Positions 40,901 to 48,900 of a DNA stretch of 64,000 nucleotides are shown here, in pieces. The notes under the pieces were generated by a model, which made no database searches, was not told where the DNA came from, and saw only the letters and a list, made by a program, of their open reading frames with translations. Both the position numbers and the translations under genes were made by a program. Every line of letters starts with the position of its first letter. The first letter of the stretch is position 1. This DNA comes from Metridium senile (taxonomy: Eukaryota > Cnidaria > Anthozoa > Actiniaria > Metridiidae), in NCBI GenBank assembly GCA_949775045.1, contig OX459105.1, positions 12,165,398 to 12,229,397 of the forward strand, given 5' to 3'.

Positions 40901-41819
40901 TGATTTTTTTTCTAGATATAAATGGTTTTTCATTACAGATTTTTCTTATAATGGATCTTCTAAATCTAAACCTTAATTGGAACAAATTGCCAAAAAAATA
41001 AAGATAAATCTACCATTTCATTGTGTTGTTATTAATAAAAATAAATTTTGTACGCGTCAGAGTGGTTTTGTAAAATTGGCGATGTTGCGCGCGCGGTCAA
41101 AAAAACATTTCGAGCCTCCTTAACTGGTATCCATAGAATTGCATTGGATTGTCAGCAATCGAATGCCATTATATCTGGATATGCCTATAATTTCAAATAT
41201 CTTTGCCGCTATCAAAGCTTAAAGCATAGATGCATAGATGATGTATACACCTACTTGCAGTAAGGTTGTCATACAGAAATATACATTTGTTATAAAGAAC
41301 ATTTGTATATAATAGAACATTTGTGATTTAGTACGATATATAGGAATTGATTAAAAGACAAAAGAAGATCACTCAAGCTGAACTCTCTTGTCTTTTAATT
41401 AATTCCTTTCGCACTAAATCACAAATGTTCTATATTTTCTTTGTGACAAATGTTCTATTTAATATGACAACCTTACTGCAAGTAGGTGTATGAACAGCAT
41501 AAAATTACCTGATTGGGAAGTACCGTTGTCTTTCGTACGCCTAAACCGCTCATCTTTTCCCATTCAATCAGTAGTTTTTCGCCGACAACATCTCTTGAAA
41601 GATACTCCAGAACCTTTTTCCCGTCTTCTCCCTCAGCGCTGATTGGCTCAAAGAAGGAACGCTTCGAAGTGGTTACATTATCCTCAAACTTAGTTTCTAA
41701 GTCATTCACAGAACTGTTGCTGAGTGTACCCCAAAATACAGCAAACAAAATAGTTACTCCAAATAGAAATTGGTTGTTTTGCTTTGAGCAAGTGAATAGC
41801 CCCATGAAGGTGATCATAA
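10919..41819 (-). CDS. Secreted/membrane protein paralog B, intact, split by the transposon
   Basis: Coding exons 41509-41817 (ATG; acceptor ttctttctag at 41820), 39256-40483 and 10919-11160 join in phase to 592 residues. The exon 2 donor (gtaaat at 39255) and exon 3 acceptor (gattgcag, ending at 11161) flank a 28-kb intron, 27.4 kb of which is the CACTA element. The N-terminus has a short polar stretch, then a hydrophobic segment (FLFGVTILFAVFWG), a signal peptide or membrane anchor. Few cysteines. The polyadenylation signal AATAAA is present (10833-10838). A non-coding first exon near 43215-43300 is shared by the family. I do not recognise the family. A distant likeness to ribosome-inactivating folds was considered and is weak. 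Exon 3 is assigned by paralogy with copy A and by phase. Confidence 0.7.
11373..11560. repeat. (GGTGAT)n and (GGGGAT)n microsatellite in paralog B intron 2
   Basis: Hexamer run at the position of the (GGGGAT)n tract in paralog A. It marks the left part of the intron broken by the transposon. Confidence 0.9.
11629..11676 (+). repeat. Left terminal inverted repeat of the CACTA element
   Basis: 48 bp starting CACTGG. It is the inverted match of 38964-39011 with one difference (position 18: A on the left, C on the right). The similarity then breaks into motif-level resemblance. Confidence 0.88.
11677..12480 (+). repeat. Left subterminal array, 33-bp tandem repeats
   Basis: After irregular CTGTAAAT motifs, about 17 copies of a 33-bp unit run from about 11876 to 12455. 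Each unit has two CTGTAAAT-type motifs joined by a short spacer containing TTACCCAAAG. All motifs point the same way. The long minus-strand reading frame with an 11-residue period here is a by-product of a repeat whose length is a multiple of three. The likely role, from known CACTA elements, is transposase binding. Confidence 0.8.
12857..13150. mobile_element. MITE, copy 1 (TATTAGACAGTTTGATGTG family)
   Basis: Palindromic halves around GTGTAATATGTCTGGATATTTTAC plus a second hairpin with GACGAGTAAAAATATC. Copy 2 is inverted at 23826-24110. Confidence 0.7.
13151..13937. repeat. AT-rich tandem duplications downstream of the SAP-like gene
   Basis: About 130-bp repeats containing GTTTTAGATGATTCGTAAA at 13650, 13780 and 13900. 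They form part of the duplication that also copied the terminal exon. Confidence 0.55.
13938..14174 (-). CDS. Alternative last exon, copy 2 (SAP-like)
   Basis: A 433-bp tandem duplicate of 14371-14607. It has its own acceptor (atatttag) and an open frame to a stop. Because each copy ends in a stop, only one can be the terminal exon of a given transcript. Confidence 0.5.
   Translation of the reverse strand: MTFEEGIIISLFYLKELRISNVSMEKLKEVCKENGVADIKGCTKKKQLCQLLSESIFGIEVFRINSKDTIKYNNLKFK
13938..23078 (-). CDS. Lysine-rich protein with SAP-like C-terminus, 13 exons
   Basis: I assembled this gene from small exons with matching phases: 23058-23078 (ATG), 22838-22918, 19908-20022, 19070-19335, 18166-18387, 17697-17762, 17309-17374, 17070-17111, 16336-16362, 16102-16140, 15874-15906, 14805-14888 and a last exon 14371-14607 (or its copy 13938-14174). 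The sum is 1,299 nt, 432 residues. Exons from 18387 downward all begin and end in phase 0. Exon 2 encodes a short helical segment (DDAKLFLQINGLSGLIPQIV) that may be SAM-like, exon 12 is a Lys/Glu coiled segment, and the last exon has a SAP-like LKELCKENG-type helix pair suited to DNA binding. The function is not recognised. Its ATG lies 313 bp from the transposase ATG, divergently, so the two may be co-regulated. It could be the element's accessory DNA-binding protein. Confidence 0.6.
14371..14607 (-). CDS. Alternative last exon, copy 1 (SAP-like)
   Basis: Acceptor cctag then ATTACATTTG, 78 codons and a stop. It encodes a SAP-like helix-extended-helix segment with a CTKKKQLCQLL basic helix. 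It differs from copy 2 at only two residues in the compared part. Confidence 0.55.
   Translation of the reverse strand: MTFEEGIIISLFYLKELRISNVSMEKLKEVCKEKGVAGIKGCTKKKQLCQLLSESIFGIEVFRINSKDTIKYNNLKFK
15376..15854. mobile_element. TTAA-flanked MITE in an intron of the SAP-like gene
   Basis: Inverted ends AGTGCTTATGAAGTC of more than 50 bp, flanked by TTAA at 15372-15375 and 15855-15858, as for piggyBac-type insertions. It ends 19 bp from a 33-bp exon. Confidence 0.75.
16408..16932. mobile_element. MITE carrying a GGATCC minisatellite
   Basis: Inverted ends ACTTATTGACTGAGT and GGGCCGTAC enclose about a dozen 33-40-bp repeats with CACAGGATCCTGTCTAGGA (16510-16895). It lies in an intron. Confidence 0.7.
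17309..17762 (-). CDS. Tandem-duplicated 66-bp exons of the SAP-like gene
   Basis: Exons 17697-17762 and 17309-17374 are near copies, 388 bp apart, within a longer duplicated block (about 17250-17840). Both start GGTTTACATG after ctatttag, end before gtaagt and are 22 codons in phase 0. Either or both could be included without a frame change. They encode a basic KTKRRAKTEPPQ segment that could be a nuclear-localisation sequence. Confidence 0.55.
18397..18801. mobile_element. MITE with CAGTAAAAACCC ends
   Basis: Inverted ends CAGTAAAAACCC...GGGTTTTTACTG with internal gtggttctta repeats. It lies 9 bp upstream, in transcript sense, of exon 18166-18387. Confidence 0.75.
20510..21180. repeat. Compound hairpin repeat, related to 47030-47340
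   Basis: Contains TTCCTCCGCTCYCATTGGTCGAGGGGCGATC and a hairpin with ATTTTAAGAAGAC arms around 20935-21025. A second copy of the family lies in intron 1 of the MPDZ-like gene. Confidence 0.6.
21427..22582. mobile_element. Foldback element with long inverted repeats (about 300 bp)
   Basis: Arms begin GTAACGTTACCTTGCATATA with three or four GGCGCCTTGCATATAGGG repeats. They continue through a matching arm (21430-21730 versus 22285-22580). A smaller palindromic element sits in the middle. Confidence 0.8.
21768..21932. mobile_element. Nested MITE (ATGGTAATTGAACTAAGT)
   Basis: Inverted ends around gtgcaatttnggttcgaaatc. A 38-bp fragment of one end occurs at 6028-6066 in paralog A intron 1. Confidence 0.7.
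23079..23391. promoter_or_regulatory. Shared head-to-head promoter region
   Basis: 313 bp separate the ATG of the SAP-like gene (minus) and the putative ATG of the transposase (plus). No clear TATA box is seen. Position alone suggests a bidirectional promoter. Confidence 0.4.
23392..31400 (+). CDS. tnp2-like CACTA/EnSpm transposase, four exons
   Basis: Coding exons are 23392-23398, 24496-25902, 27856-28378 and 30068-31400. They join in phase to 1,089 residues. The start (ATGGATG before gtaagt) was chosen because its phase fits exon 2, but it is a two-codon exon and less certain. Visible parts: a zinc finger at residues 13-34 (Cys13, Cys16, His29, His34); a Ser/Asp/Glu-rich stretch at about 78-126; paired Cys motifs at about 197-226 and around 25380-25490; then a tnp2-like core with PLVDEVKELY, a hydrophobic strand ending VGTADIKG, GCRICSVQG and VVDRMH. 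Its role would be to bind the element's ends and cut and rejoin DNA in the nucleus. A polyadenylation signal AATAAA is at 31820. All exons are open. Intron 3 holds a broken CR1-like retroposon. Family assignment is from motif resemblance. Confidence 0.8.
23655..24320. mobile_element. MITE in transposase intron 1, with a second MITE nested inside
   Basis: Outer arms (ataatttcgggctcatatcaac versus gttgatatgagcccgcgat) enclose 23826-24110, the inverted second copy of the 12857-13150 family. Confidence 0.7.
26525..26640 (-). ncRNA. Hammerhead-ribozyme-like motif of a Penelope-like repeat
   Basis: On the minus strand, CTGATGA (26599-26605), a GGCTC/GAGCC stem with a CAT loop, then GAAAC (26580-26584): the core order of a hammerhead ribozyme. 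Such motifs are known in the terminal repeats of Penelope-like retroelements. No reverse transcriptase follows. Confidence 0.5.
26667..27386. mobile_element. Foldback element in transposase intron 2
   Basis: Outer arms attaaggttatggtccacg / gtggacggtaaccttaat. The inner arms match over about 250 bp (ATATATCATTTTAAAGCTTATATAACAGAGAATAAGACT). Confidence 0.75.
28585..29790 (+). mobile_element. Truncated CR1/L2-like retroposon in transposase intron 3
   Basis: Reverse-transcriptase fragments GVPQGTKLGPWLF and KFVDDTT (the FVDD form of the catalytic box), then frameshifts near 29160, a tail with FKKTFIPSM and a terminal (ATTCT)n at 29776-29800. It is 5'-truncated and inactive. Confidence 0.75.
31401..32210 (+). 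other. 3' flank of the transposase gene
   Basis: AT-rich. AATAAA at 31820-31825 is a candidate polyadenylation signal. No further coding sequence. Confidence 0.4.
32215..32700. mobile_element. Palindromic MITE (GGCCATATTTGTTTATCGTTG)
   Basis: Near-complete inverted repeat with outer ends around CATACCTTTCATATTCA and inner arms gataaacaaatatggcc/ggccatatttgtttatc. Confidence 0.8.
33185..33765 (+). mobile_element. 3' end of an L2/CR1-like retroposon
   Basis: Encodes the typical reverse-transcriptase tail WNALPNDIKLSNSLSTFKNRLKTF, then a 3' region and an (AAATA)n tail at about 33745-33765. 5'-truncated. Confidence 0.7.
33990..34125. mobile_element. Small palindromic MITE
   Basis: Arms CTACTCAGCTTGGGCAATGTTTGT and its inverse, with a short centre. 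Confidence 0.7.
34580..36689 (-). CDS. RFX-like winged helix fused to a protein kinase
   Basis: Exons 36628-36689 (ATG), 35744-36549 and 34580-34866 join in phase to 384 residues. Residues about 50-85 (LIVRKAFPSVERRKV then NWYYYGVDFR) resemble the C-terminal half of an RFX winged-helix DNA-binding domain, which is an inference from pattern. Residues 140-380 are a kinase: Gly-rich loop IGEGTFG (140-146), VAIK lysine 161, catalytic loop HNDIKGNN (255-262, Asn replacing the usual Arg of HRD), DFG (278-280), APE (312-314), then SDTYSYG. Catalytic Lys, Asp and Asn are present, so it may be active as a non-RD kinase. The C-lobe after APE is short (about 70 residues). A polyadenylation signal is at 34566-34571. 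The gene lies wholly inside the CACTA element and is probably cargo or an accessory gene. The substrate is unknown. Confidence 0.72.
34920..35743. other. Kinase intron with short duplications
   Basis: A two-copy repeat (ttagcattttctggtatctc) at 34950-35035 and a palindrome at 35383-35460 (CTGTATGAGGTTTAAAACATC). Confidence 0.5.
36699..36799 (+). CDS. Possible divergent first exon, unrecognised
   Basis: An open reading frame starts ATGGCGACAATGTC just 9 bp from the kinase ATG on the other strand and ends at TCAGG followed by gttagt. It could be the first exon of a plus-strand gene mirroring the SAP/transposase pair. I found no convincing second exon, so this is tentative. Confidence 0.2.
37006..37215. 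repeat. Pogo-like MITE fragment (GTAAGCGACCAC repeats)
   Basis: Starts TACAGTTGACTCTCTCC and carries several ctcgtaagcgaccac motifs. The other end is not clear. Confidence 0.45.
37555..38095. mobile_element. TTAA-type MITE, truncated copy inside the CACTA right arm
   Basis: Inverted copy of 40564-41119. The right end CATTTCGAGCCTCC-TTAA is intact and the left terminal repeat is missing. It splits the right subterminal array. Confidence 0.75.
38096..38963 (-). repeat. Right subterminal array, 110-bp tandem repeats
   Basis: Five copies with a 110-bp period, judged from the GGGCCCT box at 38218, 38328, 38438, 38548 and 38658. Each carries several TTTACAG motifs, the inverted form of the left-arm CTGTAAA motif. 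Irregular TTTACAG motifs continue to the terminus. A further unit fragment at 37445-37550 is separated by an inserted MITE. Confidence 0.8.
38964..39011 (-). repeat. Right terminal inverted repeat of the CACTA element
   Basis: Ends CAGTTTTTCCAGTG at 39011 and is followed by AAT, the same three bases that precede the left end. Confidence 0.88.
40560..41123. mobile_element. TTAA-type (piggyBac-like) MITE, complete, in paralog B intron 1
   Basis: Ends GGAGGCTCGAAATG / CATTTCGAGCCTCC, flanked by TTAA at 40560-40563 and 41120-41123. Paralog A has the empty site CCAATTAACTGG with a single TTAA at 5979-5982. Confidence 0.88.
41243..41490. mobile_element. Palindromic MITE (CACCTACTTGCAGTAAGG)
   Basis: Inverted ends of about 30 bp and inner arms with aaatgttctat in paralog B intron 1. 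It is absent from paralog A. Confidence 0.75.
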
Positions 41820-42799
41820 CTAGAAAGAAAATATTATTCTATTTATCATGTGTTATTTTTTAAGAAAACATTTTAATGATAAATTTTAATATATATACAG
41901 ACTCTTCCATAGATCGATTTATCTTGGTAAGAACGAGTAACTGTATATGAAATATGTCTGATGATAATGGTTTATATGGTCTACTCCCCTAGACTAGACA
42001 GATTATTTTTTTTGCCAAAACCCCTTGTCTTGATGTAGTGTGTTGCCCAATTTTGTGACAGTACCAGTATCGTGACACAAACAAATAAAACTCGTTTTTA
42101 GCGACGGCTATTTGATATGTCAAAAAGAAAAAGACTACAGAGGAAACACTGAACATTTAGCTTCAATATGCATGTTTTGACGGGCTTTTACATGTATGGA
42201 TTATTCGAAGAGAAGCAATTATTGACAGAGTAGTGGAGGTTTCCTGACTAAAATGTATGACTTTTACTGCGCAGTAAACTGACATGGGCTCGAAAAAGAG
42301 GGATTTACATCGCATATTCTCAAAGAACAAAGACAAGATTTATACTGACGATAGCTAGAGAGTGTTACTTCATTCTACGACCCTTGAATGTTCAGCAATT
42401 TTGATATTTGCATAAATATTAGACGCATAATATTTAGCTCGTTTTTTAAAAGATTAGGTGCCCAGTTTCGTGACACGCAATTACCAGTGATTACAAAAAT
42501 CCCGAATACACTAACAAGTATTGGATTTAAACGAAATCATGACTGGAAGTTGTTTGATTTTGAAAACACACATGTTATGAATTGTGTTCGTTTAGTGAAT
42601 CAGGTTTTGCTTTTGCTATGGAACACTACGGCAGATAAAGTCGCCTTTGCAGATCGTTTCTGTGCAAATTAAGTTGATAAGTAGCAGGACTTTGAAACAT
42701 TTCAAATATTTTCATATTCAAAAATTCTGTTGTGTATTTATTCTGGGAGCGAGAAACGAGCGACAGAAGATTACCCCTGGATTCCCGAGGATGGAAAAA
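41820..42799. other. Paralog B first intron, no exon recognised
   Basis: AT-rich with a few short open frames. Confidence 0.35.
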
Positions 42800-43600
42800 T
42801 AGTTGAAGTTTGAAATTAAAATTGGGAGATTTATATTTGAAATATATGATGATCGTCACTTTCACTTACCGATGTTTCGGACGTGAACTGATATATAAGT
42901 ATAAGGAAGCGATTCAATACACTGAAGAGAAAAACTTTTCACTGGCTTCTAAATTAATAATAAATTATCTGCTCTTAATTAAGATGGCTTTTTTAAAAAA
43001 TGGATTGTTTAAAAAATAAATATAAAATAGGATAAAAGAGAGCTTTACTGATGTATCTGGCACCAGACCTTCACCGGAATATATATAAGGAAACAACTGA
43101 GACTAAAAGAAAAATCACTGAAAACTATAGCACTATAAGTTAGTAATGCATACAGTGGTAATGTTTCCAAGAAGAAAAAAAAAGGAAAAATGATAAAATA
43201 AAAGTACTTCTTACCTGCGCCAAAGATCAGAGCAGACTGATCACTTCACTGGAGTATTAACAGTGCATGGATCTCTATGGGATATCCCACCGTTATCTGC
43301 CGGTGCAGATATTGTTGGTATCAGATATAACCAGTGACGTAACCAACGGTGAAAAAAACATTCGATCGAACCGGAACTGTCAAAGGGAAAGTGATTCTAT
43401 AGGTAAATTCATTGGAGGACGAGGGAATTCCATGTTGAATTTCACGAGAGAAATCAATTTCGTTCTCAACCAACCAGCGCACGTATAAGATTCTAAAACA
43501 AATAGACTGGGCAAAAAAAATATCGCAGAAATATTCCAAAAATTAAAATAAAATAAAGCCCTGCGAGGAATTAGTAGAATGAACCAGTCACTGAGGGTTC
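42800..43600 (-). promoter_or_regulatory. Promoter and non-coding exon of paralog B
   Basis: A diverged copy of the unit 1/2 module. The donor of the non-coding exon is gtaagaag with the exon edge at 43215. A TATA-like TTATATC lies near 43324-43331. Relative to units 1 and 2 it carries an insertion of about 97 bp (about 43400-43490) bounded by repeated GATTCTA. A second strong minus donor, gtaagtg at 42865-42871 after CGAAACATCG, may belong to another untranslated exon. Confidence 0.5.
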
Positions 43601-43714
43601 ATAATCACGACCAGGTTTTGTAACGTACTCAGTGGTTCTTTTAGGTATCTGTACGTTCCCTATGCGGGTTTATCGACTTTTGCTATTTTTGTAATGTGCA
43701 TGGACAAACTAGAT

Positions 43715-43715
43715 T

Positions 43716-43811
<96 letters not shown>
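43715..43811. repeat. (AAT)n microsatellite
   Basis: Perfect trinucleotide run of about 32 units. Confidence 0.95.
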
Positions 43812-44112
43812 TCTTTATTTAACGAGTGACACTTTATCCTCAGATAATTTTCAAGTGGCTCTCAAATAAAATATAAATACAACTATTACAATACAACTAT
43901 CACAATACAGTACATTCAAAAACTCATTAATAATTCATGTGAAATTTTCAAAAGAAATCGTAACCGTGACGAGTGTTTTAACTGAAGTTATAGATTCACC
44001 CTAATTTACATAAACTTTAACCTTAATTTTCTCTAATAAACTTTCACAAATCCTTGATTTTTTTTACAAAAACACAAAATATAGGTTGGAGTTTTTGAAG
44101 TCGTTCAATAAA

Positions 44113-44201
44113 CTCGCAGATCGTGTTTTATCAGGTTTAAAACCACTTGGCTTCGCCGCGTGGTTTTAAATCCTGATAAAACACGATCTGCGAGTTTATT
44201 A
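44113..44201. repeat. Palindrome (CGCAGATCGTGTTTTATCAGG)
   Basis: Two near-perfect arms around CTTGGCTTCGCCGCG. Similar in plan to 35383-35460. Confidence 0.7.
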
Positions 44202-44429
44202 AACATTACATACAATACAGTACAGCTTTTAACTCATTCCCGTGCTTTATGACAATATCATATTCTATTTTGTTGATGAGAATAACCTGAGCGGTCAAAA
44301 AACATAGCAGAGTTGTTTCCTTTTTGGGGTTTAACTCAACAAGACTTCAACATTTCTTTTATTTAAGAGGTCAAATTCAAAATCGACCGAAGCCAATCAG
44401 ACCTTCCCTCCCACCAGGGGTTTAGCAAC

Positions 44430-44790
44430 AACAGGTCACGTGACCCTAAGTCGAGCAGCTGTGTCAAAATGAACATCAGAAATGAAAAAAAAAAATACCT
44501 CAATGTTGGTAAGCAAGCAAAACTTCAGCTCATAAAATTTACGTAGCACGAGGCCTAGGAAATGGCATTAGATTTAAAATTCAATATTTTACTGAGGGAT
44601 GGCAAGCTTGCCATCCAGAGCATATTTTCCAGACAAAGGCTTATAAATCCGGATCCCTTCAAAATGGTGTAACATTTTCGCCTTCTTACTAATATTGGGG
44701 TGCTCTTTTCATTTCTGATATTCATTTTGACACAGCTGTTCGTTTTAAAGGGGGTATGGTCACATGACCTGTTTTTGCAAAAGGCCTCCG
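44430..44790. mobile_element. Palindromic MITE (CAGCTGTGTCAAAATGAA)
   Basis: Arms from ggtcacgtgaccctaag to ggtcacatgacct with matching CATTTCTGAT inner parts. Confidence 0.65.
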
Positions 44791-45204
44791 TATTCTTTTC
44801 TGGCACAGATTTTTAAAATCAGTTATACAGTACCGTCGTTAATTCTCCCAGTGTTCACCTAAAGACTGTCGTTCGAAAGGTCAGTAATTTAAAATCACTT
44901 GATTTAGAGAAAATACGTACTCGTAAATTTCATACGAAATTACATCCGGGATACGAGTGACATATTTTCCATATCTTCACTGTTGAAGATATAGACGTCA
45001 TTTTGTTTTCTTTTTTTTTTTTGCAATTATTTGTAAATAAATCGAAAAAAACCGTTTTGTGTAAAGCAAGCTGTACAACTTTTCAATTTCATATTTAAGT
45101 ATTGACAAATTATGGTTTTGTCATTTTTTTTTAATCAATAAATTAATTTAACTCACGTTTTTGTTTGTGTCTCAATGATTACTAGAAGCACTTAGTGCGC
45201 TTAC

Positions 45205-45350
45205 TCAGGCTACTTCATAGAGTAGTAATTGATAGGTAGTTTACCTGGCTGTGGCATTACGTCATGTGTAATCTCGACACAACGATAGACCCATAGATAG
45301 AGAAGGTAAACCTAGACTCAGGCTCCCCAGTGGGGTAGCCTGAGTAGAAA
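45205..45350. repeat. Hairpin repeat (CTCAGGCTAC / GTAGCCTGAG)
   Basis: Related to 49385-49555; both contain GGTAAACCTAGAGTCAGGC-like sequence and GATAGATAGA. Confidence 0.5.
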
Positions 45351-45907
45351 TAGATAAATGAAGTTTATCTTCTCGTGTTCAAACTTCATATCTTAGCGCT
45401 ACCGTGTAAAATCCTCTATATATTAGACTTGCTCATTATACAAATTATAATTATAATTATTTTTTTTAATTAACACTTTCCTTAGAATATGTATTATATT
45501 CTCTTGATTTTGCCGCGGATTGCTGTCTTAGCCTAAACCGAGTGGAAGCTGGTAACTACCAACTCGCGACTATGAAGACTGGGCCTAGCGTCGTATTTAC
45601 ATATTATAAAATCATACAACTAAATATGCGAAGAACGACAAGAATGCTGTTGAATTTATCTTTATTTCTTCTCATTCCTACGCCCTAGGATGGCTATGTT
45701 GGGCTGAAATGTGTATTAACATCTAATCTCAGATTCTATAGCATTGGATGGTCGATTTGGTAAAGAAAAGTTGAAAAATTTCGACTATAAGAATAACATC
45801 CATCGAACTCGAGTTCCGCAAAAGCGAAGTTGAAGACTCACAACAAATAACGTTGCTATTTTTAACGTGTTCTATTGATACTCTGCGTAAGAAAAAACTT
45901 TAACAGG

Positions 45908-48900
45908 ATGCCGAACATATCAGGTAAGTTTGACTTGCTCTGTTTTTATAGCTAAACTACAATTTCTAGCGCCGAGTGTATATTCGATTACTACTCGTAC
46001 AATTCCAACTAGATTTCAATTTTATTCTATGTTTATGCAGTTTTTTTTATTGAAAAACTCTGTCTCTTTTGTCAAATTTTTGTGTTCTTTTATTTGATAA
46101 TCATTCTATGCAAGTACTTAAGCAGTTACGTAAAATAAAAAATATAAAAAAAGATTGTTTTGTAAGTGATTTTAATTTGTATTTACATGTATGTCCAAGT
46201 TTGTTGGACATGTTCAAATGTAAACATGTCTACATTGTTGGTTTAATACATGTTTCAACTTCTGTATTCTAAAATTTTAACTTTGTTTGAATATTTGAAA
46301 ATCTAATTTGCCAAAAATCTTGTGTATTTTTGGTTGTTGCAGATTAAGCTTATTATTTTTTGTTTTATTAATAAAAGTTTTTTGTTAGGTTGTGGGAGCT
46401 AAAATCGTCCCATAGATAGATAGATTGAAATGTTATTCAAAACATTACTGATTTTTTTTCATTGATGCAACACTTGTTAATTAAGGGAAAGCTGTGCCGA
46501 TTTCCAAAAATATATTAAATTAACCAAACACAATAAGTATGTTAACATTCACTCATTAATCAACATTCCCATCCTGTGCAGGTGTTTGTGAGTTATTGTT
46601 TCCTTAAACTTTTCATTTAATATTATGTCAGATTTAATTTTAAAACAAATGATTGTAGAGTTCTCTGTTTGTCCTTCTATTATTAGTTAAGATACTGATA
46701 TTAACTATTGTGCAGACAGTTTTGTTATGATTTTAATATTGGCAATATTATTTTTATCTTGTACTCAATTATTATTGTAAATTGAATAATAAAAATAGCT
46801 ACAGTAGTATTTGTTGTAAACATAGATGTAAAGTTTAACAAAATCAAGGCCAACAATTTTGCTCAGTTACATATTTTAATCTTTTTGAAACAAAATCACA
46901 TTGCATCCCTACCACCTTGAACTAGGAATTTCAATTTTAAGTTTGAAGCATTAATATTATGTAATATACTAGTTACAATAATAATATTATAATTTTTCAT
47001 ATCAATGCTGGATCCTTAAAAGCAAAAATTGAAATATATAGGTCTTTATAATTCAACAACAAATTTTCCTCCGCTCCCATTGGTCGAGGGGCGATCATGT
47101 GATGTGATAGTGGCTGCCGCGTAGGGATACTATCAGCGCATAGTGCCCACTGAGCTTTTCGTCCGCTTCAGAAAATATTGTTGTTGAATAATAAAAACAA
47201 TAAAGCAGTTAAAATCTCGGGCATAATGCTGTGATAGTTACCCTTGGAAACTGGATGTTCCTCATTCTGAACATCCAGTTTCCGCGGGCAACTATCACAG
47301 CATATAATGCCCTCGATTCAACTACTCTATTATTTAAATAGTTTCCTTTTGCACTAGATTATACAGCTATGATATCTTTATTTATCCCACATCATATAAA
47401 ATACAGCCAATCAAAAAGGCTTGAAAGCCTTTGTACATGTATATTGGATGGTATTCAACTGCCTCTTCCCGAGAGACATTGTTGGTTATCGTTATTTTAT
47501 ATAGATGTTGGATAAAATAGTCATACAATATTTCCTCGTGACATAGCGTGAATATCCAAGTTGTCACTTTTATTTTCTTTGCATATACACACAATCTCCT
47601 AAAGGCTTGTGTGTATTATATATAGTGAGCCATGGGATATTATAATGGTATGCCACTCAAAACCATTGTATAACTAGTTGCATTAACATCTTTTGATTAG
47701 AAGATCAACTCTGAGGCTAGTTGATGCATTCTCATGTTTAGTATTTTTCTGTTATGGTGAAATGTTAAAAATATAAACCCTAAATTTGTATGTAATATAT
47801 ACAATATGAGCGGCCGATCTGTATCCGATATTCAACGGCGAGTCGAAGACGAGCCGTTGTATATCGGATACAGATCGGACGCGAATATTGTATAGAACTT
47901 ATGAAAGTCCAACGTTAGTTCTTTCATATTTTACTAAAATTGTCAAGATAAATGTAAATCTGGCCGAGAAAATTCAAGTTGAAACTTATGCAAATCAGGA
48001 CGAAATCTGTATGAGATTTACAAACTCCGTCACGGACGTGAATTCTTTTGTCAATTGCTCATTAATTATTCATGAATTTTATAAATATATATACTAAATG
48101 ATTATAATATGATTAATGATCAGTTTTTCCTTGAATAATACAGAAACAAACAAGGCTGTTGAAATCATTGATGGATTCCAAAAGAAACTCCAAACCCAGG
48201 GTGATCAGCAAAGCACTAATGAGCTGGAAAAGATCAAAGCTATGCTGGAAAGTCCTCTTTTCCAACAATTACTGGTCATTCAACAATCCATCCGAGACCT
48301 CAACGACAAGCTACACAGTTCTTCCACAGAAGCTATTGAAGATTTTGATTTCGCTCCAAATGGAGAACTCATATTTTCAAATAATATTGATGACATTGCG
48401 CCAAACAATGACAATCAGTATTTGAACACACAAGCAGACATAAATTTATCTGAGCCTGTTCTTCCAGATAATGACTTTGACACAGAAGAAAATCGGGAAA
48501 GGATAATAAGTGCAATTTCATGTTCGAAACATGCACAGGACAGTCCGGAGTTTGTGACTACGATTGAGACGTTAGCCCAAGGAAGGGAGGTTGAGGTTGT
48601 GGACCTCATGAAGCCTGAGAGGGGTGGGCTGGGGTTTAGTGTTGTTGGATTGAAGAGTGAGAATCGTGGTGAGCTTGGGATCTTTATTCAAGAGATTCAG
48701 CCAGCTGGTATCGCAAAAAGGTACTTAACCATTTTATATATCAATGAAAAGTTAATTTGTTTGTTTAAGGGTCAAAATACGGTATTTTAGTTCTCTGTTC
48801 CCCTCCATAAAGCTTGACATTTGTTATATTTGTGACCAAGATACAGATGTTTGTATATGATACCTACCAGTACTGCAGGCACACGAGAGTAAACAAATAT

